Of a DNA stretch of 64,000 bases, positions 43,693-52,905 are shown piece by piece; the first letter of the stretch is position 1, and each line of letters opens with the position of its first letter. The position numbers and the translations under genes are program-made. The notes beneath the pieces are model-generated. The model worked only from the letters and a program-made list of their open reading frames with translations, was not told the origin of the DNA and made no database searches. This stretch comes from Archangium sp. (GTDB lineage: Bacteria > Myxococcota > Myxococcia > Myxococcales > Myxococcaceae), in NCBI GenBank assembly GCA_030681645.1, contig JAUXRX010000025.1:248001-312000 (forward strand). The letters run 5' to 3'.

Positions 43693-45024
43693 TCAGCGGT
43701 CCTTCGGTGCCCTCGCGGTCGGACGGCCTTCGGCCCCCGCCACGCTGTTCAGGTACGAGAGCGCCACCTTGAGCTGGTAGTCGGGCACCTTGTCGCTCAC
43801 GTCCCACGACTTGAGGTTGTCGGGCAGGGAGATCTTCAACGCCGCCACGTCGGGGCCTTCGCTCTCGCCCTTGAAGTGGCGCTTCAGGTCCTTCTCCCGC
43901 AGCTGATCGGCCTTGGTGAGCTGGCCGCCTTCGGCCTCGGGCACCACGAAGTCGGGGAGAATGCCCTTCTCCTGGATGCTCTTGCCCGAGGGGGTGAAGT
44001 ACCGGGCGATGGTGAGCTTGAGGCCCGAGCCGTCTTCCATCTCGATCACCGTCTGCACGCTGCCCTTGCCGAACGTGGGCGTGCCCATCACCACCGCGCG
44101 CCGGTGATCCTGCAGGGCGCCGGCGACGATCTCCGAGGCCGAGGCGCTGCCCGCGTTGACCAGCACCACCACCGGGTACGCCTTCTCGGTGTCGCGTTCC
44201 TTGGCGCGCTCCTCGGTCACCTGGGCCGACGAGCGGCCGCGGGTCGAGACGATCGCCAGGCCCCCGCCGAGGAACCGGTCGCTGATCGCCACCGCCTGGT
44301 CGAGCAGCCCGCCGGGGTTGTTGCGCAAGTCGAGCACCAGCCCGCGCAGCTCCTTGCCTCCGTTGAGCGTGCGCAGGCGCTCGAGCTCCTTGTAGAGCGA
44401 GGCGTCGGTGCGCTCCTGGAAGTTCTTCACCTTGACGTGCGCGATGCCCCCGAAGATCGCGCCCTCGACCGAGGCGATGCGAATGTGGTCGCGAATGATC
44501 GCGAACTCGCGCGGCGCGGTGAAGCCCTCGCGCATGATGGTGAGCAGCACCTTCTTCCCCGCCGGCCCGCGCATCTTCTGAATCGCGCGCGCCAGCTCCA
44601 TGTTGCGGGTGGCCTCGTCGTCGATCTTCACCACCTGGTCACCCGAACGAATGCCCGCGCGCTGGGCCGGCGTGTCGTCGATGGGCGCCACCACGATGAT
44701 GTTGTCGTTCTTGCGCGCGATCTCGATGCCCAGCCCCCCGAACTCGCCGGAGGTGTCGATCTTCATCTCCTTGAAGACGTCGGGCGGCATGAACTGCGTG
44801 TGCGGGTCGAGCGTCTCGAGCATGCCCTTGATGGCGCCGTGCATGAGCTGCTGCTCGTCGACGGGCTCGACGTAGTTGTTCTGCACGTACGAGAGCACCC
44901 GCGCGAACAGCTCGAGCTGGCGATACGTCGCCTCGGCGCGGTTGACGGGTGGCGGAGGCGCGCCTGCGAAAGCGACCGAGCCGAGGAGGACGACGAGGGC
45001 AGATGCGCCACCAGCAACACGCAT
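43693..45024 (-). CDS. C-terminal processing peptidase (S41)
   Basis: 443 residues with a signal peptide. A PDZ domain (GGLGIEIARKNDNIIVVAPIDDTPAQ) precedes the S41 protease core: GLVLDLRNNPGGLLDQAV, catalytic Ser in NAGSASASEIVAGALQD and Lys in FGKGSVQ. Such periplasmic enzymes process the C-termini of penicillin-binding or other envelope proteins. A C-terminal ~60-residue extension follows. The gene is 33 bases from the CDF gene on the same strand. Confidence 0.9.
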   Translation of the reverse strand: MRVAGGASALVVLLGSVAFAGAPPPPVNRAEATYRQLELFARVLSYVQNNYVEPVDEQQLMHGAIKGMLETLDPHTQFMPPDVFKEMKIDTSGEFGGLGIEIARKNDNIIVVAPIDDTPAQRAGIRSGDQVVKIDDEATRNMELARAIQKMRGPAGKKVLLTIMREGFTAPREFAIIRDHIRIASVEGAIFGGIAHVKVKNFQERTDASLYKELERLRTLNGGKELRGLVLDLRNNPGGLLDQAVAISDRFLGGGLAIVSTRGRSSAQVTEERAKERDTEKAYPVVVLVNAGSASASEIVAGALQDHRRAVVMGTPTFGKGSVQTVIEMEDGSGLKLTIARYFTPSGKSIQEKGILPDFVVPEAEGGQLTKADQLREKDLKRHFKGESEGPDVAALKISLPDNLKSWDVSDKVPDYQLKVALSYLNSVAGAEGRPTARAPKDR

Positions 45025-45108
45025 GAACTCATCCTAAGAGGCAGCAGCCCCTCTCCGCACGGCACACGCCTGCCGCCGTGTCAGCAGATGTAGGGAACCC
45101 ACTGGTCT

Positions 45109-46242
45109 TCAGGACTTGGGCGGAGCTTCCGGCGGAAGGCAGCGCGCCGGAACCACCAACGGGGGCGGAATCGGGCAGTTGGTGCAGGGACCCCGCAGGG
45201 GGATGTTGAGGGTGCGGCCGACCCGCAGCGACGTCGAGGTGAGCCCGTTCGCCTTCTGGATCAACTTCACCCCGGAATTGTAGCGAACGGCCAGACCGCC
45301 CAGCGTGTCGCCCTTCTTCACCCGGTAGATCACCAGGTTCTGCTCGGGCTGCTTTGCCAGCAGGGGCTGAATGCGGCGCCCCAGCTCCTGGCTGCGGCCG
45401 CCGAAGAAGCGGGCGTGGAAGTGATCGCGGTGCCTGCGCGCGTGCTTGATGAGCGAGGCCTGCCCGGCGTGGAAGAGCCTGTCGAGCCACGCCTTGTCTT
45501 CGCCCTGCGCCAGCGCGAAGGCGTAGAGGCGCGCCTGGATGCGCCTGTCGACCAGCACGAACTCGACGTCGGCCTTCGTCACCAGCGCCTTGAGCAGCGC
45601 CCAGTTGAGCGCCAGGTCCATCGCCAGCTCGCGCTTCTTCGAGAGCCGGCCCGGGTCTTCATCGTTCGGATAGTAGAAGCCCAGGTCCACGTCCCGCCCG
45701 GCCTGGTGGCTCTGGTGCGGGCGGAGGTAGCCGCCGTTCTTCTTGCCGATGTGGTTGATGCGCAGCGGCGCAGCCCCGGGAAACTGCGCGCGCACCGAAT
45801 TGGCGGCGGCGACGATGAAGTCGATCGTCTCCTGCGTGCCCCACGCGTTGTTGGCGTCGATCACCCGCCACGCCTCACCGGGGGGAATCTGCACCCCGTT
45901 CACCAGGCGGCCTGCCTCGGTGAGGCCCACGCTGATCGACCCGAGCGACTCGGGCTCTTCCACCCAGCGCCGCGTCAGCTCTTCGTCGGAGAGATCGGCC
46001 GAGTAGAGAATCCCTCCGTCGGGCAGCGCCTCGTCGAGGGACGCCTCGAGCTCGCCGTCACCCTCCCCGTCAGTGCCGTCGTCGTCGTCAGCCTCGGCCT
46101 CGCTCTCCACCGCGGGCGCGAGCTCGGCCAGCACCACCCCCGCGTCATCGGCGGCACCCGCGTCGCACGCCGGCACGGACGCGTCGGCCTCGGCCCAGGC
46201 AGGCGCGGCGAGCAGCAGCGAGAGGAGCAGCGCACGAGCCAT
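45109..46242 (-). CDS. MepA-like murein endopeptidase with LysM
   Basis: 377 residues with a signal peptide and an acidic Asp/Glu linker. The core carries the M74 signature: HQSHQAGRDVDLGF and HARRHRDHFHARFF, with zinc-binding His and Asp residues in place. A LysM domain near the C-terminus (YRVKKGDTLGGLAVRYN) binds peptidoglycan glycans. MepA enzymes cut D-Ala-meso-DAP crosslinks without sensitivity to penicillin. The extra LysM is an addition to the E. coli enzyme layout. Confidence 0.85.
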   Translation of the reverse strand: MARALLLSLLLAAPAWAEADASVPACDAGAADDAGVVLAELAPAVESEAEADDDDGTDGEGDGELEASLDEALPDGGILYSADLSDEELTRRWVEEPESLGSISVGLTEAGRLVNGVQIPPGEAWRVIDANNAWGTQETIDFIVAAANSVRAQFPGAAPLRINHIGKKNGGYLRPHQSHQAGRDVDLGFYYPNDEDPGRLSKKRELAMDLALNWALLKALVTKADVEFVLVDRRIQARLYAFALAQGEDKAWLDRLFHAGQASLIKHARRHRDHFHARFFGGRSQELGRRIQPLLAKQPEQNLVIYRVKKGDTLGGLAVRYNSGVKLIQKANGLTSTSLRVGRTLNIPLRGPCTNCPIPPPLVVPARCLPPEAPPKS

Positions 46243-46283
46243 GAGGGGTCGCCTTTTCGCTTCAAACGGCTCGAGGCGTCAAG

Positions 46284-47153
46284 TCACGCAGCCTGCACCA
46301 GACCCCGGCTCACCGCGAATTTCTGCACCCGCTCCACGAAAGCGCGGGGGTGTTCCATCTGAGGCATGTGTCCGAAGCCCTTCACTTCGTGGATCTCGGC
46401 GTGTGCGGGCAGGTGCGTGCGGAAGAAGTCGAGGCCTTCGTAGGGCAGCAGCTTCTCGCTCTGCCCCCAGATGAGCAGCGTGGGCATCGGCAGCGCGCTG
46501 AGCTGCGCGCCCTGCACCAGGTCGGCGGTGGAGATCGCCGCGACGATGCTCTTCACCGTGTCACTGCTCATCATCTTGCGCAGCTCGTCTGCGAAGAGGA
46601 GCAGCGAGAGGGGCGGCTTGACGAAGAGCTTGTGCGCGAGCACCCGCGCGCCCTTCGCGTCCTGCACCTGGAAGCTCTGGATGAGCTGGCGGAAGCGCTC
46701 CTCGGTGATCTGCGCGCCCGCGGGCGAGACCAGGCCCAGCGCGCGCAGCGATTCCGGCTCGCGGAAGGCCATGTTGAGCGCCATGCCGCCGCCCAGCGAA
46801 TTGCCGAGCAGGAAGACCTTCTCGCCGATGATGCGCCGGCGGAACTCGAGCAGCAGCTCGACCTGGTCGCGCACCGGCATCGGGCCCGCGCCGGGAAGGG
46901 GTGAGAAGCCGTTGCCGGGGAGATCGACCGCGAAGACCGAGCTGAAGCTCTTCGCCAGCGGCGCGAGCGTGCGGAAGAACGCGTTGGCCGAGCTGCCCAG
47001 GCCGTGCACCAGCATCAGCGGCGGCCCGCGCCCACCCCGCTCGGCGCGGTAGAAGTGCACGTCAGTGTCGTGCAGCCGCACCACCTCGCTCGAGACCCCC
47101 GAGGCGATCAGGGTGCGGCGGATGACCCGATTGGCCAGCGACAACCATTCCAT
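46284..47153 (-). CDS. Alpha/beta hydrolase
   Basis: 289 residues. The oxyanion region is LVHGLGSSAN, the nucleophile elbow is LGNSLGGGM (Ser), the late Asp lies near LLIWGQSEKLLP, and the catalytic His is in KGFGHMPQMEHP. A cap of helices lies between strands. This matches MhpC/BphD-type or lysophospholipase-like hydrolases; the substrate is unknown. The stop of envC lies 17 bases downstream on the same strand order, so it may share a transcript with the EnvC-FtsX genes. Confidence 0.82.
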   Translation of the reverse strand: MEWLSLANRVIRRTLIASGVSSEVVRLHDTDVHFYRAERGGRGPPLMLVHGLGSSANAFFRTLAPLAKSFSSVFAVDLPGNGFSPLPGAGPMPVRDQVELLLEFRRRIIGEKVFLLGNSLGGGMALNMAFREPESLRALGLVSPAGAQITEERFRQLIQSFQVQDAKGARVLAHKLFVKPPLSLLLFADELRKMMSSDTVKSIVAAISTADLVQGAQLSALPMPTLLIWGQSEKLLPYEGLDFFRTHLPAHAEIHEVKGFGHMPQMEHPRAFVERVQKFAVSRGLVQAA

Positions 47154-47170
47154 CGGCGCAGCTTGTCACA

Positions 47171-48271
47171 TCACTCCTCGGGCTTGAGCCAGGGGAGTGG
47201 ATCGACCGCCTGCCCGCTCTTGCGGATCTCGAAGTAGAGGTAGCTGCCCTTGAGGCTGCCGGTGTCGCCGACCTGGCCGATGGTCTCGCCTTCCTCCACC
47301 TCGTTGCCCACCTCGACCTGGCTGTTCGAGAGGTGCGCGTAGAGCGAGTGGTAGTTGCTGCCGTGATCGACGATCACGAGGTTGCCGTAGCCCTTGAGCC
47401 AGCCCGAGAAGACGACGGTGCCGGTGCTGATGGTGTGCACCTCGGTGCCCTCGGCCGCGCGAATGTCGATGCCCTTCTGCACGGTGACCGTGTTGAAGCG
47501 CGGGTTGACCACCTTGCCGAAGCCGACCTCGACGAGGCCCTGCGCCGGGTACGGGAGCTGCCCCCGCCGGGCGCGGAACGCCGAGCTGCCGACGGTGCTC
47601 TGCATGTCGGTCACCATGCCGGCGAGCTCCTTCTCGGTCTGCTCCAGGTCGGCGATGAGGCGGCTCATGCGGTTCTGCTCGGCGCTCACGCTGGCGAGCA
47701 GGTCCTTGAAGCGCGACAGGCGCGCCTGGCTCACCGCCTGCTCGGCGCGCAGGGCCCGCAGGTAGCGCTGGCCGGTGGCCTCGAGGCGCTCCAGCCGCCT
47801 GGCCTGCCTGCGCTGCCACGCCGCGAACACCGCCAGCTCGTCGAGCTCACGCACGTCGCTCGACACCAGGGTCTGGTACGCGCGCCGCCGCTTGATGAGC
47901 GAGGCGAAGTCGCCCGCCGAGAGCATCGCGCCCAGCGAGTCCCGCTTCTGCAGCCGGTAGAGGGTGACCAGCCGAGGCGCGATCCGGCGCTGCTGGGCGG
48001 TGAGCTCGGCCTGCACCACCTCGGCGTCCTTGCGCGCCTCGCCCACCTGCTTCGTCACCCGCGCGATGTTCCGCTCGAGCGAGGCCGCCCGCTGCGCCGA
48101 TTCGCGGGCGAGCCGCTCGAGCGCGTCGAGGAGGCCGAGCAGGTCCTTCTTCTCGTCGCCGATGGCGTCGAAGGCGGCCTTCTCAGCGGCGAGGCGGGCC
48201 TCGAGCTGGGCGTGCTCTTCTTCCACGTCGCTGCCCGCGTGGAGCAGCAGGGCGAGCAGGAGGGCGCTCAT
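47171..48271 (-). CDS. envC: EnvC-like murein hydrolase activator (degenerate LytM)
   Basis: 366 residues with a signal peptide. Residues ~20-220 are a long coiled coil; ~240-360 form a LytM/M23 fold. The zinc motif is lost: the first His of H-x3-D is Gln265 (QKGID), and the H-x-H motif reads YLYFEIR (Tyr344, Tyr346), as in non-enzymatic EnvC. EnvC activates amidases AmiA/B during septum splitting under control of FtsEX. Its start overlaps the ftsX stop by 4 bases, which supports this role. Confidence 0.85.
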   Translation of the reverse strand: MSALLLALLLHAGSDVEEEHAQLEARLAAEKAAFDAIGDEKKDLLGLLDALERLARESAQRAASLERNIARVTKQVGEARKDAEVVQAELTAQQRRIAPRLVTLYRLQKRDSLGAMLSAGDFASLIKRRRAYQTLVSSDVRELDELAVFAAWQRRQARRLERLEATGQRYLRALRAEQAVSQARLSRFKDLLASVSAEQNRMSRLIADLEQTEKELAGMVTDMQSTVGSSAFRARRGQLPYPAQGLVEVGFGKVVNPRFNTVTVQKGIDIRAAEGTEVHTISTGTVVFSGWLKGYGNLVIVDHGSNYHSLYAHLSNSQVEVGNEVEEGETIGQVGDTGSLKGSYLYFEIRKSGQAVDPLPWLKPEE

Positions 48272-49167
48272 ACGCGCAGAAACCTCCGCACCGCGATGAA
48301 GCTGCCGGTGAGGCCCAGCGCCACGCCCAGGCCCAGCTGCTCGAGCGCGAGGCGGCCCCAGGCGACCACGAAGCGGCCGTCGAGCATGAGGAAGCCGACC
48401 AGGTCGCCGCCCTCTTTCTCCAGCCAGCGAACGAGGCCATAGACCGCGGCGAGCGCGAAGGCCCCGGAGAACACGCCCTGCAGCGCGCCTTCGATGAGGA
48501 AGGGCATGCGCACGAAGCGGTCGGTGCCGCCGACCAGCTTCTGGATCTCGATCTCCTCGCGGCGCGCGAAGATCGCGAGCTGCAGGGTGGCCGAGACGAC
48601 GATGACGGCGGTGAGGAAGACCAGCGCGAAGACGATGAGGCCGGCCAGGCGCAGGGCGCGGGAAATGACCCCGAGGCGCTCGAGCGCCTCTTCGCCGTAG
48701 TCGACGCCGGTGACGAAGGGGAGCGCGCGGGTCTTCTCGGCGAGGGTCTTGAGCGCGGTGGGCTCGCGCGAGCCGAGCGGGAGCTGGAGCTCGAGGCTCC
48801 ACGGCAGCGGGTTGTCACCGAGCTCGGTGAGCGACTTGCCCTGCTCTCCCAGCTGCGCGGCCAGGCGGCCCAGCGCGGTGGCCGGCGAGATGCGCGCGAT
48901 GGTGCCGTGGGTGCGGTTGACCAGCGCCTTCTCGAGCTCATCGACCTGCTCGTTGGGCGCGTCGGTGGCGAGGTAGACGGTGAACTCGACCTCGCCTCCC
49001 AGTGAGGCCAGCAGTGCGTCGAGCTGATCGGCGGCGATGCGGGCCATGCCGAAGCCGACCAGCGACAGGCCCAGGGCGGCGATGGCGATGACGTGAACGA
49101 AGGGCGAGCGCACCATGCTGCCGATGGCGGTACGGACGAAATAGGCGAGCCGGGCGCTGGTGCTCAC
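48268..49167 (-). CDS. ftsX: Cell-division ABC permease-like protein FtsX
   Basis: 299 residues. One N-terminal helix, a periplasmic ~110-residue loop (VEFTVYLATDAPNEQVDELE), then three C-terminal membrane segments and the typical EEIEIQKLVGGTDRFVRMPFLIEG turn. FtsX transmits ATP hydrolysis by FtsE to EnvC at the septum. Unlike most genomes, ftsE does not lie next to it but ~810 bases away, beyond a gene on the opposite strand. It has no family B element of its own. Confidence 0.88.
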   Translation of the reverse strand: MSTSARLAYFVRTAIGSMVRSPFVHVIAIAALGLSLVGFGMARIAADQLDALLASLGGEVEFTVYLATDAPNEQVDELEKALVNRTHGTIARISPATALGRLAAQLGEQGKSLTELGDNPLPWSLELQLPLGSREPTALKTLAEKTRALPFVTGVDYGEEALERLGVISRALRLAGLIVFALVFLTAVIVVSATLQLAIFARREEIEIQKLVGGTDRFVRMPFLIEGALQGVFSGAFALAAVYGLVRWLEKEGGDLVGFLMLDGRFVVAWGRLALEQLGLGVALGLTGSFIAVRRFLRV

Positions 49168-49190
49168 AGAAGTCGCGCAGTCTGTCCTGT

Positions 49191-49232
49191 CTCCCTCTCC
49201 CTGCGAAGCGGGGAGAGGGCCGGGGTGAGGGG
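49191..49232 (+). repeat. Family A repeat upstream of ftsX
   Basis: Plus-oriented short subtype (loop TGCGAAGC, tail GCCGGGGTGAGGGG). It lies between the divergent starts of ftsX and the GIN lipoprotein gene. With the copy at 49921 it forms a pair of direct repeats around the GIN gene. Confidence 0.88.
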
Positions 49233-49275
49233 CGCAGCAATGATCGTTTCTTTGGTCGTCGGCACCAGAAGGTCC

Positions 49276-49911
49276 ATGACGCGTTCAATCTTCCTCCTCG
49301 CCGCGATGTCGCTGTTCGGCTGCCGCCAAATCGACGGAGGCCCCGAGCTCTCCGAGACCCGCACCCTCGACGCCTTCACCCGGGTGCGCATCGAGGACGG
49401 CCTGACCGCCAAACTGAGCCCCGGCACCCCGCAAGCGACCATCAACGCGCCCGAGAAGGTGGTGGCGAACCTCGAGACGGTGGTGAAGAGCGGCACCCTG
49501 ATCGTCCGCCTCAAGCCCAACGTGATCGTCACCGACCTGGACAGCACCGAGGTGCTGATCACGGGAGAAGCCGTGGTGGCAGCCGAGACGACGGGAGGAA
49601 GCCACCTCACGGCCACCGAAGTCGACATCAGCCCCTTCCGCGCCACGGCCTCGGGGGGCAGTCACCTCGAGGTGAGCGGCCGCACGGCCGACGCCCGCCT
49701 CAACGCCTCGGGAGGCTCGGGCATCGACGCCACGAAGCTCCTCGCAGAGGTCGCGAGCGTCGAAGCGACCGGCGGTTCGACCATCGACGTGAGCGCGAGC
49801 AAGTCGGTCGAGGGCACCGCGTCGGGCGGCAGCCACGTGACTGTGACCGGCGGAGCCGACGCGACCGCGGTGAGCAGCTCGGGCGGCTCGTCGGTCAACG
49901 CGGCAAACTGA
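49276..49911 (+). CDS. GIN-domain (DUF2807) lipoprotein
   Basis: 211 residues with lipobox FGC (MTRSIFLLAAMSLFGC). The rest is a beta-helical GIN/DUF2807 (head-GIN) pattern: FTRVRIEDGLTAKLSPG, VRLKPNVIVTDLDSTEV, then repeated ATGGSHLTA, ATASGGSHLEVSG and SSGGSSVNAA turns. Function is unknown in the family. The gene sits between ftsX and ftsE, on the other strand, with a family A repeat at each side. GAAGG precedes the ATG. An open frame extends upstream through the repeat but is not coding. Confidence 0.75.
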   Translation: MTRSIFLLAAMSLFGCRQIDGGPELSETRTLDAFTRVRIEDGLTAKLSPGTPQATINAPEKVVANLETVVKSGTLIVRLKPNVIVTDLDSTEVLITGEAVVAAETTGGSHLTATEVDISPFRATASGGSHLEVSGRTADARLNASGGSGIDATKLLAEVASVEATGGSTIDVSASKSVEGTASGGSHVTVTGGADATAVSSSGGSSVNAAN

Positions 49912-49920
49912 CCCACATTC

Positions 49921-49963
49921 TCCCTCTCCCTGCGCCAGCGGGGAGAGGGTCGGGGTGAGGGGC
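49921..49963 (+). repeat. Family A repeat downstream of the GIN gene
   Basis: Plus-oriented short subtype (loop TGCGCCAGC, tail GTCGGGGTGAGGGG), in the gap between the GIN gene and the ftsE stop. It has the same orientation as the copy at 49191. Confidence 0.88.
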
Positions 49964-49977
49964 CGAACTGAGAAGGC

Positions 49978-50676
49978 TCACTGATCGTGCGCCATCAGCT
50001 TCGCCGCCTTCTCGCCGCGCGAGTCAGCCACCAGGGTGCCGTGCTCGAGCCGCAGGGTGCGCTTCTCGTACCGCGCGATGAGCGACGCGTCGTGGGTGGC
50101 GACGATCACCGTCGTGCCCCGCGCGTTGACGTCACACAGCAGGTCCATGATCTCGACCGTGAGCGCGGGGTCGAGGTTGCCCGTCGGCTCGTCGGCCAGC
50201 AGCATGGCGGGATCGTTGACCAGCGCCCGCGCCAGCGACACGCGCTGCTGCTCACCACCCGAGAGCTTGAGCGGCGACACGTCGGCCTTGTGCTCGAGCC
50301 CCACGCGCCGGAGCATCTTCACCGAGCGCTCGCGCACCTCCTCGCGGGTCACGCCGAGCACGTCGAGGGTGAAGCCGACGTTCTCCGCCACGGTGCGCGT
50401 GGGCAAGAGCTTGAAGTCCTGGAACACCACGCCGATGTTCCTGCGCAGGTAGGGGATCGACGACTCGCGCACGCGCGCGATGTTGCGGCCGGCGATCAGG
50501 ATCTGCCCCTTGCTCGGGCGCTCGGCGAGGAACATGAGCTTGAGCAGCGTCGACTTGCCCGCGCCTGAGGGCCCGGTGAGGAAGACGAACTCGGCCTTCC
50601 CGATGTCCAGGTTCAGGTCGGTCAACACCGGGGGATCTCCCGGGTAGGCCTTGGTCACGTGGAACATCTGGATCAT
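49978..50676 (-). CDS. ftsE: Cell-division ATPase FtsE
   Basis: 232 residues. Walker A is GPSGAGKSTLLKLM, the Q-loop VFQDFKLLPTRTV, signature LSGGEQQRVSLARAL, Walker B MLLADEPTGNLDP, and the switch His in VATHD. The VTKAYPGDPPVLTDL start is typical of FtsE. It drives FtsX-EnvC. Its start codon is immediately next to a family B element (50678-50756), so the 5' end of its mRNA could be structured. The repeat-flanked GIN gene separates it from ftsX. Confidence 0.9.
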   Translation of the reverse strand: MIQMFHVTKAYPGDPPVLTDLNLDIGKAEFVFLTGPSGAGKSTLLKLMFLAERPSKGQILIAGRNIARVRESSIPYLRRNIGVVFQDFKLLPTRTVAENVGFTLDVLGVTREEVRERSVKMLRRVGLEHKADVSPLKLSGGEQQRVSLARALVNDPAMLLADEPTGNLDPALTVEIMDLLCDVNARGTTVIVATHDASLIARYEKRTLRLEHGTLVADSRGEKAAKLMAHDQ

Positions 50677-50677
50677 G

Positions 50678-50756
50678 GAGCGACGCCGCCAGCAGCGGAA
50701 CGCTGCGCGAGACAGAACGGAGCGTAGCGGAGTTCTGGCCAAGGCAGAGCGACCCA
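50678..50756 (+). repeat. Family B structured element, copy 3 (abuts ftsE start)
   Basis: Stem 1 is GCAGCG (50692-50697), loop GAA, CGCTGC (50701-50706), perfect. Stem 2 is CAGAAC (50713-50718) with GTTCTG (50732-50737), perfect, enclosing GGAGCGTAGCGGA. The tail GGCCAAGGCAGAGCGACCC follows. On the minus strand this directly precedes the ftsE ATG. Confidence 0.78.
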
Positions 50757-50786
50757 GATCATGGCGAACGCGAGGATCCCACGACT

Positions 50787-51845
50787 TCAACTCGGCGCGT
50801 AGCGGACAATCTCCCCGTCGAGCGGGGGGTCATTCGCCCCTCGGCTGCGCTCGGGGTGAACGGTGGCGGTGACGCGGCCCTGGTCTTCCATCACCTCCAC
50901 GTTCGCGAGCACTTCCGACAGCATCAGCACCAGCCGGCCCGCATCGCGCCGCGGAAACAGCGTGGGCAGCAGCTCGAAGATGCTCGCCGGCCCCTGCTGC
51001 AGCCGCGCGAGCAACTTGTCCTGCCGCTGCTCGTAGAACGCGAACAACCCGTCGAGCAGCTCGCGGTGGCCGCGGAACGCCGGCCCGTGGCCCGGCAGCA
51101 CCGCGTCGAGGTCGAGATCTCTCACCCACTTCGCGCCCTCCAGGTACCGGGACAGCGCGCGGAACTTGGTCGTCCCCTCGCCCTGCGAGAGATCGAGCAG
51201 CGGGTTGGGCGAGACGCGCGCCAGCACGTGATCGTCGGCGAAGAAGAAGCGCTGCCGCTGGGCATGCAGGCAGACGAGCCCCGGCGTGTGCCCGGGCAGG
51301 TGCTTCACCACCACCTCGAAGTGCTTGAACTGCAGCACGTCGCCATCGTGGAGCGGGCCCAGCCGCGAACGCTCGACGTGCCGGATCAGGTTCGGCTGGC
51401 GATCAGCGCCTTCCTGCATCTGGTCGAGCGTCTCGACCGGCACGCCCAGGCGCAGGAAATAGGCCCGGTGACGGCGGAGCAACGCCGCGAAGCGCGCGTC
51501 GCCCGTCACCTTCTCCACGTCGGCGTCGTGAATGAAGACCCGCGCCCCGCTCTCTTCCGACAACATCTGCGCGTTGCCGAAGTGATCGAGGTGGCCGTGG
51601 CTCACCACGATGCGCGAGAGCTTCTTGAGATCGAGCTGCTTCTCGGCCGCCTGCCCTCGCAGCGCCGCGATGCCGTCGGGCGTGCCGATGCCGGTGTCGA
51701 AGAGCGAGTACCGGCCGTCGGCGTCTTCGATGACGTAGACGTTGGCTGGGCCGCCGGCCTCGATGAAGGGCACGGGGATCTCCAGGCGATGGATGCCCAG
51801 AGCCGTCAGCGCAGCGTCATTGATGTCCTGGGTAGGGCCGTGCAC
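50787..51845 (-). CDS. MBL-fold metallo-hydrolase with repeat-encoded tail
   Basis: 352 residues. Core metal motif SHGHLDHFG (H-x-H-x-D-H), with PGHTPG, FFADDH and PGHGPAF completing the site. This is the glyoxalase II/lactonase-like branch. A C-terminal ~80-residue helical region follows. The last stretch includes VHPERSRGAND, encoded by a short repeat at 50834-50862 that is a known type of intergenic repeat in several proteobacterial-type genomes. Substrate unknown. The 110 bases to ftsE hold the family B element. Confidence 0.83.
   Translation of the reverse strand: MHGPTQDINDAALTALGIHRLEIPVPFIEAGGPANVYVIEDADGRYSLFDTGIGTPDGIAALRGQAAEKQLDLKKLSRIVVSHGHLDHFGNAQMLSEESGARVFIHDADVEKVTGDARFAALLRRHRAYFLRLGVPVETLDQMQEGADRQPNLIRHVERSRLGPLHDGDVLQFKHFEVVVKHLPGHTPGLVCLHAQRQRFFFADDHVLARVSPNPLLDLSQGEGTTKFRALSRYLEGAKWVRDLDLDAVLPGHGPAFRGHRELLDGLFAFYEQRQDKLLARLQQGPASIFELLPTLFPRRDAGRLVLMLSEVLANVEVMEDQGRVTATVHPERSRGANDPPLDGEIVRYAPS
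50834..50862 (-). repeat. Repeat giving an HPERSRG peptide
   Basis: The plus-strand sequence CGCCCCTCGGCTGCGCTCGG followed by GGTGAACG is an imperfect palindrome. In minus-strand frame it encodes VHPERSRGA. This peptide recurs as read-through of small repeats in other genomes (from general knowledge, not checked). Confidence 0.55.
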
Positions 51846-51861
51846 GCGTCCTGAAAGTGCG

Positions 51862-51903
51862 CCCTCTCCCTGCGAGAGCGGGGAGAGGGTCGGGGTGAGG
51901 GGC
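51862..51903 (+). repeat. Family A repeat between etfA and the MBL gene
   Basis: Plus-oriented short subtype (loop TGCGAGAGC). It lies in the 64-base gap after the etfA stop (minus strand) and before the MBL gene start, the only copy in a purely tandem gap. Confidence 0.85.
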
Positions 51904-51909
51904 CGAGGA

Positions 51910-52875
<966 letters not shown>

Positions 52876-52905
52876 GATGATGAGTTCCTTGTTCCGAAAA
52901 GTGGC

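Noticed and set aside
49093..49275. Extended start of the GIN lipoprotein through the repeat
   Set aside because: It would place ~61 residues, partly repeat-encoded, ahead of a clear lipoprotein signal peptide.
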